Below are positions 41,169 through 48,000 of a stretch of 64,000 nucleotides of DNA, in pieces. The DNA lies in NCBI GenBank assembly GCA_035629335.1, contig DASPIB010000001.1, forward strand, positions 186,001-250,000, in the 5' to 3' direction. Position 1 is the stretch's first letter, and each line of letters opens with the position of its first letter. Origin of the DNA: Verrucomicrobiia bacterium (GTDB lineage Bacteria > Patescibacteriota > Saccharimonadia > Saccharimonadales > Saccharimonadaceae). A model generated the notes under the pieces. The model worked only from the letters and a program-made list of their open reading frames with translations, searched no databases and was not told the origin of the DNA. The position numbers and the translations under genes were made by a program.

Positions 41169-41678
41169 CTAAGCAGTTGGCGTAGCGGGGGGTGTGTTGG
41201 TAGGCTGTGCCGGAGTGGCTGGGGGGGTACCTGCATCTTCTTTAGCTGCTGGCCCACGATACACTGCATCACCAAATCCGAGGATAGGATAGCCAATGAA
41301 CGGGAAGAGTACATTCAGAATAGTCATACCAACGCCTTTTCCGAACGAGCGTGATAGATCATGAGTGGTAATAATCGTCAGGATAAGCGCTGCAACCGCT
41401 CCAATCAGTGGAATTGGAGTAAGCAGGTAAATAAGAATCAGCCATGGTGAGCGGCCAATGATCTGAAACAAAGTCACCAGGTTATAAATAGGAATGATAG
41501 CCTTCCAGCCTTTTTGTCCGGCTTTTTCGAAAATCTTCCATAGGCCTACAATCGAGGCGATGACAGTAATTAAACTGATGATGATAACTGGCCATAGCAT
41601 TTCGGGCGGAATCGGTTGATACTGCATGCTATCGAGGTCGGTTGTTGTGTAATATGATTGTGCGACGAGCTCGAACAT
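41169..41678 (-). CDS. Membrane protein, DUF5684-like
   Basis: A helix (WPVIIISLITVIASIVGLW) leads into the family segment KIFEKAGQKGWKAIIPIYN, then LFQIIGRSPW, a helix pair and SRSFGKGVGMTILNVLFPFI; a Pro/Thr/Ala tail of about 30 residues follows. The function of DUF5684 is unknown. AAAGGAG precedes the ATG at 41678. Confidence 0.78.
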   Translation of the reverse strand: MFELVAQSYYTTTDLDSMQYQPIPPEMLWPVIIISLITVIASIVGLWKIFEKAGQKGWKAIIPIYNLVTLFQIIGRSPWLILIYLLTPIPLIGAVAALILTIITTHDLSRSFGKGVGMTILNVLFPFIGYPILGFGDAVYRGPAAKEDAGTPPATPAQPTNTPPATPTA

Positions 41679-41757
41679 ATCGCTCCTTTGTTAACTATTA
41701 GCTAAAGTATAATCTTTTACAAACGCCACGTAAATGGTTTGTTGTAATTTTATTAAG

Positions 41758-41794
41758 AAGGCCGCTCGTGTTTTTGGCACGAACGGCCTTTTTT
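41758..41794. terminator. Terminator hairpin between the 41802 and 41678 genes
   Basis: AAGGCCG/CGGCCTT with CTCGTG-type inner pairing, then TTTT on the plus strand and CTTCTTAATAAAATT on the minus strand. It lies 8 bases beyond the stop of the HD-like gene. Confidence 0.7.
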
Positions 41795-41801
41795 GCCGCT
41801 G

Positions 41802-42734
41802 TTACTGCGTCACGCCGACCTTAGCCAGCTCCTGCTTGACCTTTCTGATCAAGCCGGGGTCCTCGTTGTCAATCATCCGCTGCAGGTTCTTCTTGTGGGC
41901 CATGGCGACCTTATCCCAGCCAAGTGCTGTCGTTAGGCTCGTTCCCGCTACCTGATTGAGCGACTTGAACGTCGGCATCACGTAGTGGTCAATAAACCCG
42001 AGTTGCTTAGTAACGAACACATCGTAGCTTTCCACTTTTCCGCTCGATGGCGTCTCGCGGACGTTGACATTGATGCCCTTAACGATGAACTTCATAAAGT
42101 CGCTCTTCAGGGCGACATCTGCCGCACGAATCATGCAACTAATGGGGTGCGCCGGCTCCACGATGGGTACATTACTAATGCGGCGCTGCTGCGCGTCCTT
42201 GCCGCCAAAGGTAGTCGCCAGAATCACGGCTACCATGAAGGCGATCTTGGGCCAGGGCAAGCCGTGCTCCAGGCCGAACTCGGTTACCTCAAGGGCGCTC
42301 ACCCATTCAGTAGAGACGTTCGTACCCAGCTCGGGCTTGTGCAGCTTGCCAGGCTCAGCGTCTGCTCGCAAGGTCGAACCGCAGTGGTAGCAGTCGTGGC
42401 AGTAGGCGGCGATCTCAAGCATCTGCCGAACCGCCAGGTACTCTCCCTTTGCCTTAGCGCCGTAGTGCTTGTCGAAAGCCTGTAGTACATTACGACGCAC
42501 GTCTTCAAAGTGTTCGGGGTTGTGATCCGGTAGCTTCAGACGCGCGACTGACTTATCGGCGAAAGCCTCTGCGGCCTTGAGCAGTTTGTTGTATTCAGCT
42601 ACCGGAATCGGATCGAAATCTTTCGACGTAAACGTGTACGTTCGTAGGGCATTTTCCACCTTTTCCGGGAAGCCGCCATACCAGCTCTTCACGCCCGTCA
42701 CGTCAATGAACGGTGCCCACAAACCCAGATTCAT
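41802..42734 (-). CDS. HD-type phosphohydrolase-like protein
   Basis: The order of likely metal ligands fits an HD/PDE fold: PDHNPEHFEDVRRNV (His), AAYCHDCYHCGSTLRAD (His-Asp pair and a nearby His), and MIRAADVALKSDF (Asp). The layout resembles cyclic-nucleotide phosphodiesterase-like HD proteins; the substrate is unknown. AAGGAG stands seven bases before the ATG. It is divergent from a TrmB-type regulator across a region with two related dyads, so the two may be co-regulated. Confidence 0.75.
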   Translation of the reverse strand: MNLGLWAPFIDVTGVKSWYGGFPEKVENALRTYTFTSKDFDPIPVAEYNKLLKAAEAFADKSVARLKLPDHNPEHFEDVRRNVLQAFDKHYGAKAKGEYLAVRQMLEIAAYCHDCYHCGSTLRADAEPGKLHKPELGTNVSTEWVSALEVTEFGLEHGLPWPKIAFMVAVILATTFGGKDAQQRRISNVPIVEPAHPISCMIRAADVALKSDFMKFIVKGINVNVRETPSSGKVESYDVFVTKQLGFIDHYVMPTFKSLNQVAGTSLTTALGWDKVAMAHKKNLQRMIDNEDPGLIRKVKQELAKVGVTQ

Positions 42735-42784
42735 CTCTGCTCCTTACCTTATGAGCCAAAAGCATGCTCGGTGTGAGTATCGGT

Positions 42785-42858
42785 TGCACATCGCTGTGCA
42801 CTTGTAAGAATACTCTAAGAGTCGTATCATAAAAACATGTTGTGCAAAATCTGCACAA
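42785..42858 (+). promoter_or_regulatory. TrmB-regulator promoter flanked by two TGCACA/TGTGCA dyads
   Basis: TTGTAA (42802-42807), 17 bases, then TATCAT (42825-42830) form a good promoter. Dyad 1, TGCACA-4-TGTGCA (42785-42800), ends right at the -35. Dyad 2, TTGTGCA-5-TGCACAA (42840-42858), lies just past the predicted start. They share the same half-site and bracket the promoter. Confidence 0.6.
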
Positions 42859-42893
42859 TTCGCGTTTTATTAACCGTACCAGAGAGGTTCGAT

Positions 42894-43721
42894 ATGGAAA
42901 AACCACAGCCCTTGCGCGAATTAATTCGGCACTATTTCAAAAAACTCGACCTTCTGCCAGAGATAGCTGATATTTATTTTGCACTCTACACGCACGGTCC
43001 GCAAACAATTTCAGAACTCGCCCGCTATTCGGGTATTGAACGAACCCGGATTTACCGCTTAATGGATGACATACAGCGATCGGCGGTGATAGAAATTGAA
43101 AGCCATTATAAACGAAACATCTTTAAGGCGGCGGATATTGCAAATCTCCAAATCTTAATCAGTAAAAAAGAGCAAGAGCTTACTGAGCTCCAAGAAGATT
43201 TCGCTAAAATCGACACAATTATTCGCTCGGCTTCACATTCGTCGCCGGTTGCACGCGTTCAATTCTACCAGGGGAGCGATGGCGTCAAACAAATGATGTG
43301 GAACCAGACACGCTCGAAAGAAGGCACCGCAAACTACTCAATTTTATTTGAAAATATGCAAAGTCGTACTCAAAGAAAGTTTTTTGAACGATGGGTACGG
43401 CGGTGTAACGAAAAAAACCAAGTATTTCGTGGCATAATTGGCGATAATTTTATAAACACCCAGCGCGAGTGGTATAGTTCGCAGCAAAACGAACGGCTCG
43501 CAAACTGGCAGGCGCGATATGTCCCCGATTCTCTATTTAAGATCACCTATTCTACGGTCATTTACGATAACGTGGTTTCGTACTACAACTGGAGAGGCGG
43601 CGAAATTTTTGGTATTGAAATTTATAATCAGGACATAGCAGATGCTCAAAAGCAATTTTTTCACCTGCTTTGGCAACAAGCCCAGCCGGTTGATGATTTA
43701 GTTGGCCCCAAAAAACAGTAG
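42894..43721 (+). CDS. TrmB-family transcriptional regulator
   Basis: An N-terminal winged-helix of the TrmB type: ADIYFALYTHGPQTISELAR then YSGIERTRIYRLMDDIQ, followed by a helix used for dimerisation and a 150-residue C-terminal domain with an SDGVKQMMW motif, as in sugar-sensing TrmB proteins. The start at 42894 has GAGAGG eight bases upstream; an ATG at 42837 sits exactly 6 bases after TATCAT and would give a leaderless, 19-residue longer form. Dyads around the promoter suggest autoregulation and perhaps control of the divergent HD gene. Confidence 0.82.
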   Translation: MEKPQPLRELIRHYFKKLDLLPEIADIYFALYTHGPQTISELARYSGIERTRIYRLMDDIQRSAVIEIESHYKRNIFKAADIANLQILISKKEQELTELQEDFAKIDTIIRSASHSSPVARVQFYQGSDGVKQMMWNQTRSKEGTANYSILFENMQSRTQRKFFERWVRRCNEKNQVFRGIIGDNFINTQREWYSSQQNERLANWQARYVPDSLFKITYSTVIYDNVVSYYNWRGGEIFGIEIYNQDIADAQKQFFHLLWQQAQPVDDLVGPKKQ

Positions 43722-43740
43722 TTTCTGGTATGATGCATAT

Positions 43741-44580
43741 ATGTCGATGCCATATCATTTTGTCCTTGTTCGCCACGGTGAGTCAGAAGCAAATACCATT
43801 CGGAATGCCGCTCTGGCGGGTGACGACAGTTTATACACGGCCGAGTTTATCAATCGACCTGATCATCAATTCCGGCTCACCGAAGAAGGAGCCCGCCAAG
43901 CTCAAGTAACAGGGCAGTGGATTAAAAAGCATATTTTGACTGCCAACAAATTGCTAACTTTTGAGCGCACGTATTGTTCGCCATATGCGCGTTCAATTGA
44001 AACCGCTGGGCACTTACAGCTGCCGCTGCGCGATGGCTGGCGGCTGGAATATTTGGTGCGCGAACGCGATTTTGGTGATATTGAAGGCCTCACCACCGCC
44101 CAGTTTCAACGGCAATACCCGCAAAATGCCGAAAAGCGAGCCAAAGATCCGCTATTCTGGAAGCCGCCGGGTGGGGAATCGATTATGGAAGTTGCAGAAA
44201 CCCGGGTCCGTGAACTGTACGCCATGCTGCACCGCGAAGTACCCAACAAAACTGCCATTGTGGTATCGCATGGTGTATTTTTGGTGGCAAATCTTTTAGC
44301 GCTCGAACAACCAACGCCAGAGGAATGGAATAACTGGAAAGCCGATCCAAGCCGTAAGATACATAATTGCCAGGTGCTGCATTATAGTCGCGTGCATCCA
44401 GAAACCGGTGAAGTCTCACCGCATATTCGCTGGGTGCGGAGTGTTTGCCCCTGGATGACTGGCGTCGATCATCCTGGTGAGTGGCGCGAATTTCGTCGTC
44501 ATAAATACAGCAACGATGAGCTCCTGGCGTACGCTCAGGCAATCGCCAGACTGAATACCAATGATACTACTTCGGCTTGA
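43741..44580 (+). CDS. Histidine phosphatase (phosphoglycerate mutase) superfamily protein
   Basis: The catalytic motif LVRHGESEANT is at residues 7-17, the second Arg in CSPYARSIETA, the acidic residue in RERDFGDIEGLT and the last His in VVSHGVFL. At 279 residues it is longer than cofactor-dependent PGM (about 230-250), with a 60-residue C-terminal addition. It could be PGM or another phosphatase. TATGAT ends 6 bases before the ATG at 43741, and the next frame overlaps it by 20 bases. Confidence 0.85.
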   Translation: MSMPYHFVLVRHGESEANTIRNAALAGDDSLYTAEFINRPDHQFRLTEEGARQAQVTGQWIKKHILTANKLLTFERTYCSPYARSIETAGHLQLPLRDGWRLEYLVRERDFGDIEGLTTAQFQRQYPQNAEKRAKDPLFWKPPGGESIMEVAETRVRELYAMLHREVPNKTAIVVSHGVFLVANLLALEQPTPEEWNNWKADPSRKIHNCQVLHYSRVHPETGEVSPHIRWVRSVCPWMTGVDHPGEWREFRRHKYSNDELLAYAQAIARLNTNDTTSA

Positions 44581-45196
44581 ACGAATCATCCAAGAAACAC
44601 CAAGTGTTAGATCGTTCATTTTTCGCCCCGAACAGCCGGTGGCTTGGCAAGCGGGGCAATCAATCCGCTTGGAATTACCAGTGGGCTACGACCTTCATGA
44701 GCGGCGTTTTAGTATTGCCTCGGCTCCGCACGAGAAGGTTATCCGTATCACCACGCGTCATAGTAGTAGTAGATTTAAGCAAGCTCTCTGGAAATTACAG
44801 CCCGGAGCGGTAGTGAACGGCTTCTCAATAGAAGGTAAGCTTGTTTGGCGCGAAGAACAACAGTATATCTTAATTGCTGGTGGCGTAGGCATAACACCTT
44901 TCCGCAGCTTATTGTCGCATGCGGCGACGGTACAATTGCCGTACCCTATTCATTTGATTCATGCTGCACGAGATAACTTTTTGTTTAAAGAGGAGATCGC
45001 ACTTTGGCAGTCAAAAATGCCCGCGCTCACTATTATGTATCGCGAAGTCCGGCTTGACACCGGGGTCCTTGCATCAATTGCCGACCCCCTGACTCTGTAT
45101 TATATAGCCGGTCCAAAACAAATGATCGCAACGACAAAGCGGCATCTATCTGAAGGCGGTGTTGCTCCCGATCGAATCCTGCACGAGAACATTTAG
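44561..45196 (+). CDS. FAD/NAD(P)-binding oxidoreductase (ferredoxin reductase-like)
   Basis: 211 residues with the FNR layout: a flavin-binding barrel with ERRFSIASAP (the RxYS site, here RRFS), a loop binding the isoalloxazine or ribityl phosphate, then a Rossmann half with IAGGVGITPFRSLLS and YYIAGPKQMIA. No iron-sulfur cluster or cytochrome domain is present, so the electron partner is separate. Its start overlaps the end of the phosphatase gene by 20 bases, so the two are translationally coupled. Confidence 0.85.
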   Translation: MILLRLERIIQETPSVRSFIFRPEQPVAWQAGQSIRLELPVGYDLHERRFSIASAPHEKVIRITTRHSSSRFKQALWKLQPGAVVNGFSIEGKLVWREEQQYILIAGGVGITPFRSLLSHAATVQLPYPIHLIHAARDNFLFKEEIALWQSKMPALTIMYREVRLDTGVLASIADPLTLYYIAGPKQMIATTKRHLSEGGVAPDRILHENI

Positions 45197-45298
45197 TAAA
45201 TTACGGGTGATCTTGCAGTTTCAAGGATTTAAATAGCTAGCAACTAGTGCCACTCAGCGGTGGTGAGTACTCCTATTTTCTGTTACAATTACCTACGA

Positions 45299-46108
45299 AT
45301 GAAATTACTAAACGGTTCAGAACTTTCTGGTTACATTAAAGAGCGTCAGGCTAAGCAGGTGCGCAACTTGCAGCAGCAGTGGCAGGTGTCGCCGCGCCTA
45401 GCAATAATAGTGACTAACCCCATGCCGGTTGTGGCGACATATGTGCGACTGAAGCAGCAGTACGGCGATGATATTGGGGTGGCGGTGGATGTACACACTA
45501 TCCCGCAAGAGGCAGCGCTCTCAACGATCGATACCTTAAATAGCGACCCCACGGTGCACGGTATCATAGTGCAGCTACCCCTCAAAGATCCTACTCAAAC
45601 CGACGAGATTGTGAATGCCGTGGAACCTGAAAAAGACGTCGATGCTCTCGGCAAAGGCGCTGTGCTCGACCCGGCAACGCCAATGGCAATCAACTGGCTG
45701 CTGGCCGGTTACAATATTGAAATTAAACACAAAAAAATTGTTATCGTTGGCGCCGGGAGGTTGGTGGGAGCGCCACTGGCGCGTATGTGGCGCAATTCAG
45801 GCTGCGACGTCACAGTGGTAACCAAAGAAACGGCCGATATACGCTCGGTTTTATTTACAGCCGATATTATTGTTTCAGCCGCAGGTGTTCCGGGGCTGAT
45901 TACCTCTGATATGGTCCAGATTGGCGCAGTGGTGGTTGATGCCGGCACTGCCTCGGAGGATGGAAAGATTAAGGGTGATGTCAGCCCCGATCTTCGCGAG
46001 CGGAGCGATCTAACTATCACGCCAGAAAAAGGCGGGGTGGGGCCGCTAACGGTGACGGCCTTATTCGATAACGTTATTCGTGCGGCTCGGATGAGCGCTA
46101 TTAAGTAA
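45299..46108 (+). CDS. folD: Bifunctional methylenetetrahydrofolate dehydrogenase/cyclohydrolase
   Basis: Interconverts 5,10-methylene- and 10-formyl-tetrahydrofolate; with GlyA it forms the one-carbon module of this window. Landmarks: VQLPLKDPTQTDEIVNAVEP and KDVDALGKG, the NADP-binding IVGAGRLVGAPLARM, and ITPEKGGVGPLTV, where most relatives have PGGVGP. 269 residues. TACAAT ends 9 bases before the ATG at 45299. It converges with the response regulator gene, overlapping by 8 bases. Confidence 0.94.
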   Translation: MKLLNGSELSGYIKERQAKQVRNLQQQWQVSPRLAIIVTNPMPVVATYVRLKQQYGDDIGVAVDVHTIPQEAALSTIDTLNSDPTVHGIIVQLPLKDPTQTDEIVNAVEPEKDVDALGKGAVLDPATPMAINWLLAGYNIEIKHKKIVIVGAGRLVGAPLARMWRNSGCDVTVVTKETADIRSVLFTADIIVSAAGVPGLITSDMVQIGAVVVDAGTASEDGKIKGDVSPDLRERSDLTITPEKGGVGPLTVTALFDNVIRAARMSAIK

Positions 46109-46481
46109 GCTTTAAGGCCTCTTTTACGTGCTGCACCACTTGGCGAGGTGTGAGCTCGGCTTTCACAATATAGCTGTGGATTCCTAATGAATGCAGCCGC
46201 TTCGGCGCTTCTTCGGCGCCAAGGTTAGTCAAGACGATAACTGGGACCTTCTTGCCCCAGCTGTGTTTCCTGATTTCTTCGAGTGCTTCGGCACCGTCCA
46301 TTACCGGCATGTGTAAGTCGAGGAGTATAAGATCTGGTTTCATTTGTTCAACCAGTGCTACCCCAAGTTTGCCGTTCTCGGCTCGCTGTACTTCAAAGCC
46401 ATCGGCTTCAAACTTCATAAGATACATTTGGCTAATAACTGGATCGTCTTCGATGATGGCAATTTTGGTAGGGGCTTGCAT
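46101..46481 (-). CDS. Single-domain response regulator (CheY-like receiver)
   Basis: 126 residues, all receiver domain: acidic pocket EDD (11-13), phosphoacceptor Asp55 in LLDLHMP, Thr85 in VLTN and Lys107 in IVKAE. There is no output domain, so it must act by protein-protein contact. The start at 46481 has AAGGTGACT and a TATAAT ending 9 bases upstream. A hybrid-like histidine kinase without its own receiver lies 1.5 kb away (48001) and is a possible partner; that pairing is inferred. Confidence 0.9.
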   Translation of the reverse strand: MQAPTKIAIIEDDPVISQMYLMKFEADGFEVQRAENGKLGVALVEQMKPDLILLDLHMPVMDGAEALEEIRKHSWGKKVPVIVLTNLGAEEAPKRLHSLGIHSYIVKAELTPRQVVQHVKEALKLT

Positions 46482-46571
46482 AGTCACCTTATTATACTCT
46501 TTTACTGCTAGTTTCGCCAAGATGGTTATGGTATAAGAAACCCATTTTTTCGATAACCTTCCATGAGGCTA

Positions 46572-46600
46572 TTGAAATTATTTCCAACATGTGTTATTAT
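46572..46600 (+). promoter_or_regulatory. Promoter TTGAAA-17-TATTAT
   Basis: -35 at 46572-46577 and -10 at 46595-46600 with 17-base spacing. The transcript would start near 46607 and end at the terminator 46741-46763. Confidence 0.6.
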
Positions 46601-46641
46601 ACATATCCCACAACTAAGTGGGGTGAGAGTAAACTAAAAGT

Positions 46642-46740
46642 ATGGAACAACAATCACAACTACGGCTGCGATTTTGCAACCGCCTTGTAACAAAACTTGC
46701 ACTGTCCGGTGGAGACACCGACAGCATTTTGATTGTCTGA
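46642..46740 (+). CDS. Very small protein or leader peptide (32 aa)
   Basis: A 99-base frame starting MEQQSQLRLRFCNRLVTK and ending in ILIV, immediately followed by a GAAA-loop terminator. It has a good promoter but only a distant purine-rich site (GGGTGAG, about 14 bases upstream). It may be a small basic/hydrophobic peptide, the leader of an attenuator for the methyltransferase gene, or an incidental frame in a small RNA of about 155 bases. Confidence 0.35.
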   Translation: MEQQSQLRLRFCNRLVTKLALSGGDTDSILIV

Positions 46741-46763
46741 ACGGCCGAAAGGTCGTTTTTTTG
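46741..46763 (+). terminator. Intrinsic terminator GGCC-GAAA-GGTC with T7
   Basis: AACGGCC/GGTCGTT stem with a GAAA tetraloop, followed by a T-run; it starts at the stop codon of the small frame. Confidence 0.8.
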
Positions 46764-46810
46764 TTCTCTACGATTTGAAATGCTACAAGATTAACTAAAA
46801 GGAGCGATGG

Positions 46811-47935
46811 ATGTCACCAAATCTTTTAACAGACCAACCAAATTACGAGGCCTTTCGGCGCATTGAAGTTGAACCGGCGCCAGAAGCAGAAATAGTAAAA
46901 GGCATGCGTATCGAACGAGTGCAGGTTAGCGATGGTTTTGAAGCCGAGAATCCTGAGTTGCGGGCAGAAATACAAGCTACGCTTGAATATTGGGACGTAG
47001 AGCTGCAGCGCCATCCAGAGTGGCAGGCGCCAAGACAAGACCCTGAAACCAAAATGCCGATTGTTGACCCCGCTAACAAGGCATCCATGTGGCATTACAG
47101 CACCGAAAGTCAGCGCCAATGGGGATCGCTAATGCCGACGGCACTTGCGCTTCACCCGCTGCAGCGGCCCGAATCGGCAGTTATGCCAAACGGTGCCCAC
47201 ATAGACGACCGCGCTCGTGAGCTTTTTAAACATAGTATCGACGCGATCGGTATTCGGTCTCGGGCGGCGATCATGACCGATATCGCGCTTGAAATTGCCA
47301 AAAAACAAGAAACTAACGATATGAAATGGGTCAGTATTGCTTGCGGTGCGGCGGTGCCGGTGCTCTCGGCAATCGAACGTATCAAGGCCGAGCAGCCAGA
47401 AAAAGCGCCAAAACTTGAGCTTATCGATCTTGACCCACAAGCACTTGCCTTCGCGAAAACACTGGCTGAAGAGCAGGGGCTAGAAGCGGGAAGGGATTTC
47501 ACTACTCGCCGGTCGAATATCATAAAAGATATGTTAGTGCGCGATACGCTTATAGATGAGCTTGGCGAACAAACTGCCCAGATGGTCGATGGTCTAGGGA
47601 TTTTTGAATATTTCCGCGATGATGTGGCGGTGAGCATGCTCCAAAAAATGCACCGTCTTGTCGCACCGGGTGGCAGTTTAGTCATCGGCAATATGCTTGA
47701 AGATCGCCCGCAGCTCGAGTTTAACCGTCGTGCTGTTGGTTGGCCAAAAATTTACCCACGGGCGCTCGAAGATCTTTCTGACCTGGTGCAGCAAGCCGGC
47801 ATTCCGATTGAGAACGTGACCACTTATATCCCCGAAGATGGCGTTTACGCAGTCGTCTCAATTGAAAAACCACAGCCACGCGCCAGTCGTGTAACGACTG
47901 AACTTGGCGCGCGGGCGGTTGAACAAGAAGTATAA
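46811..47935 (+). CDS. Class I SAM-dependent methyltransferase
   Basis: Residues 170-345 form the methyltransferase fold: motif I is SIACGAAVPVL, motif II ends in the acidic LIDLDPQAL, motif IV region MVDGLGIFEYFRDD, and LVAPGGSLVIGNM is the post-IV strand. The 165-residue N-terminal extension is helical and unlike common families, so the substrate is unknown. AGGAG lies eight bases before the ATG. A short attenuator-like unit precedes it. Confidence 0.85.
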   Translation: MSPNLLTDQPNYEAFRRIEVEPAPEAEIVKGMRIERVQVSDGFEAENPELRAEIQATLEYWDVELQRHPEWQAPRQDPETKMPIVDPANKASMWHYSTESQRQWGSLMPTALALHPLQRPESAVMPNGAHIDDRARELFKHSIDAIGIRSRAAIMTDIALEIAKKQETNDMKWVSIACGAAVPVLSAIERIKAEQPEKAPKLELIDLDPQALAFAKTLAEEQGLEAGRDFTTRRSNIIKDMLVRDTLIDELGEQTAQMVDGLGIFEYFRDDVAVSMLQKMHRLVAPGGSLVIGNMLEDRPQLEFNRRAVGWPKIYPRALEDLSDLVQQAGIPIENVTTYIPEDGVYAVVSIEKPQPRASRVTTELGARAVEQEV

Positions 47936-47971
47936 TCATCGTTTCCTGACCGTTTTTTCGGATAATGTCTG

Positions 47972-47999
47972 TATAATAAGCGTAAGGATTTACGCTTTC
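47972..47999 (+). promoter_or_regulatory. -10 box and hairpin leader of the histidine kinase gene
   Basis: TATAAT (47972-47977) is followed by AAGCGTAA-GGAT-TTACGCTT, an 8-bp hairpin that fills the short leader and holds the only ribosome-site-like bases (AAGG/GGAT) in its loop or stem. The ATG is at 48001. It could damp or temperature-tune translation. Confidence 0.4.
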
Positions 48000-48000
48000 A

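Noticed and set aside
41700-41797. Plus-strand small RNA (TATAAT at 41708, two hairpins, T-run)
   Set aside because: The second hairpin is adequately explained as the terminator of the minus-strand HD-like gene and the AGTATAAT as the -10 of the minus-strand DUF5684 gene. No good plus-strand -35 at normal spacing.
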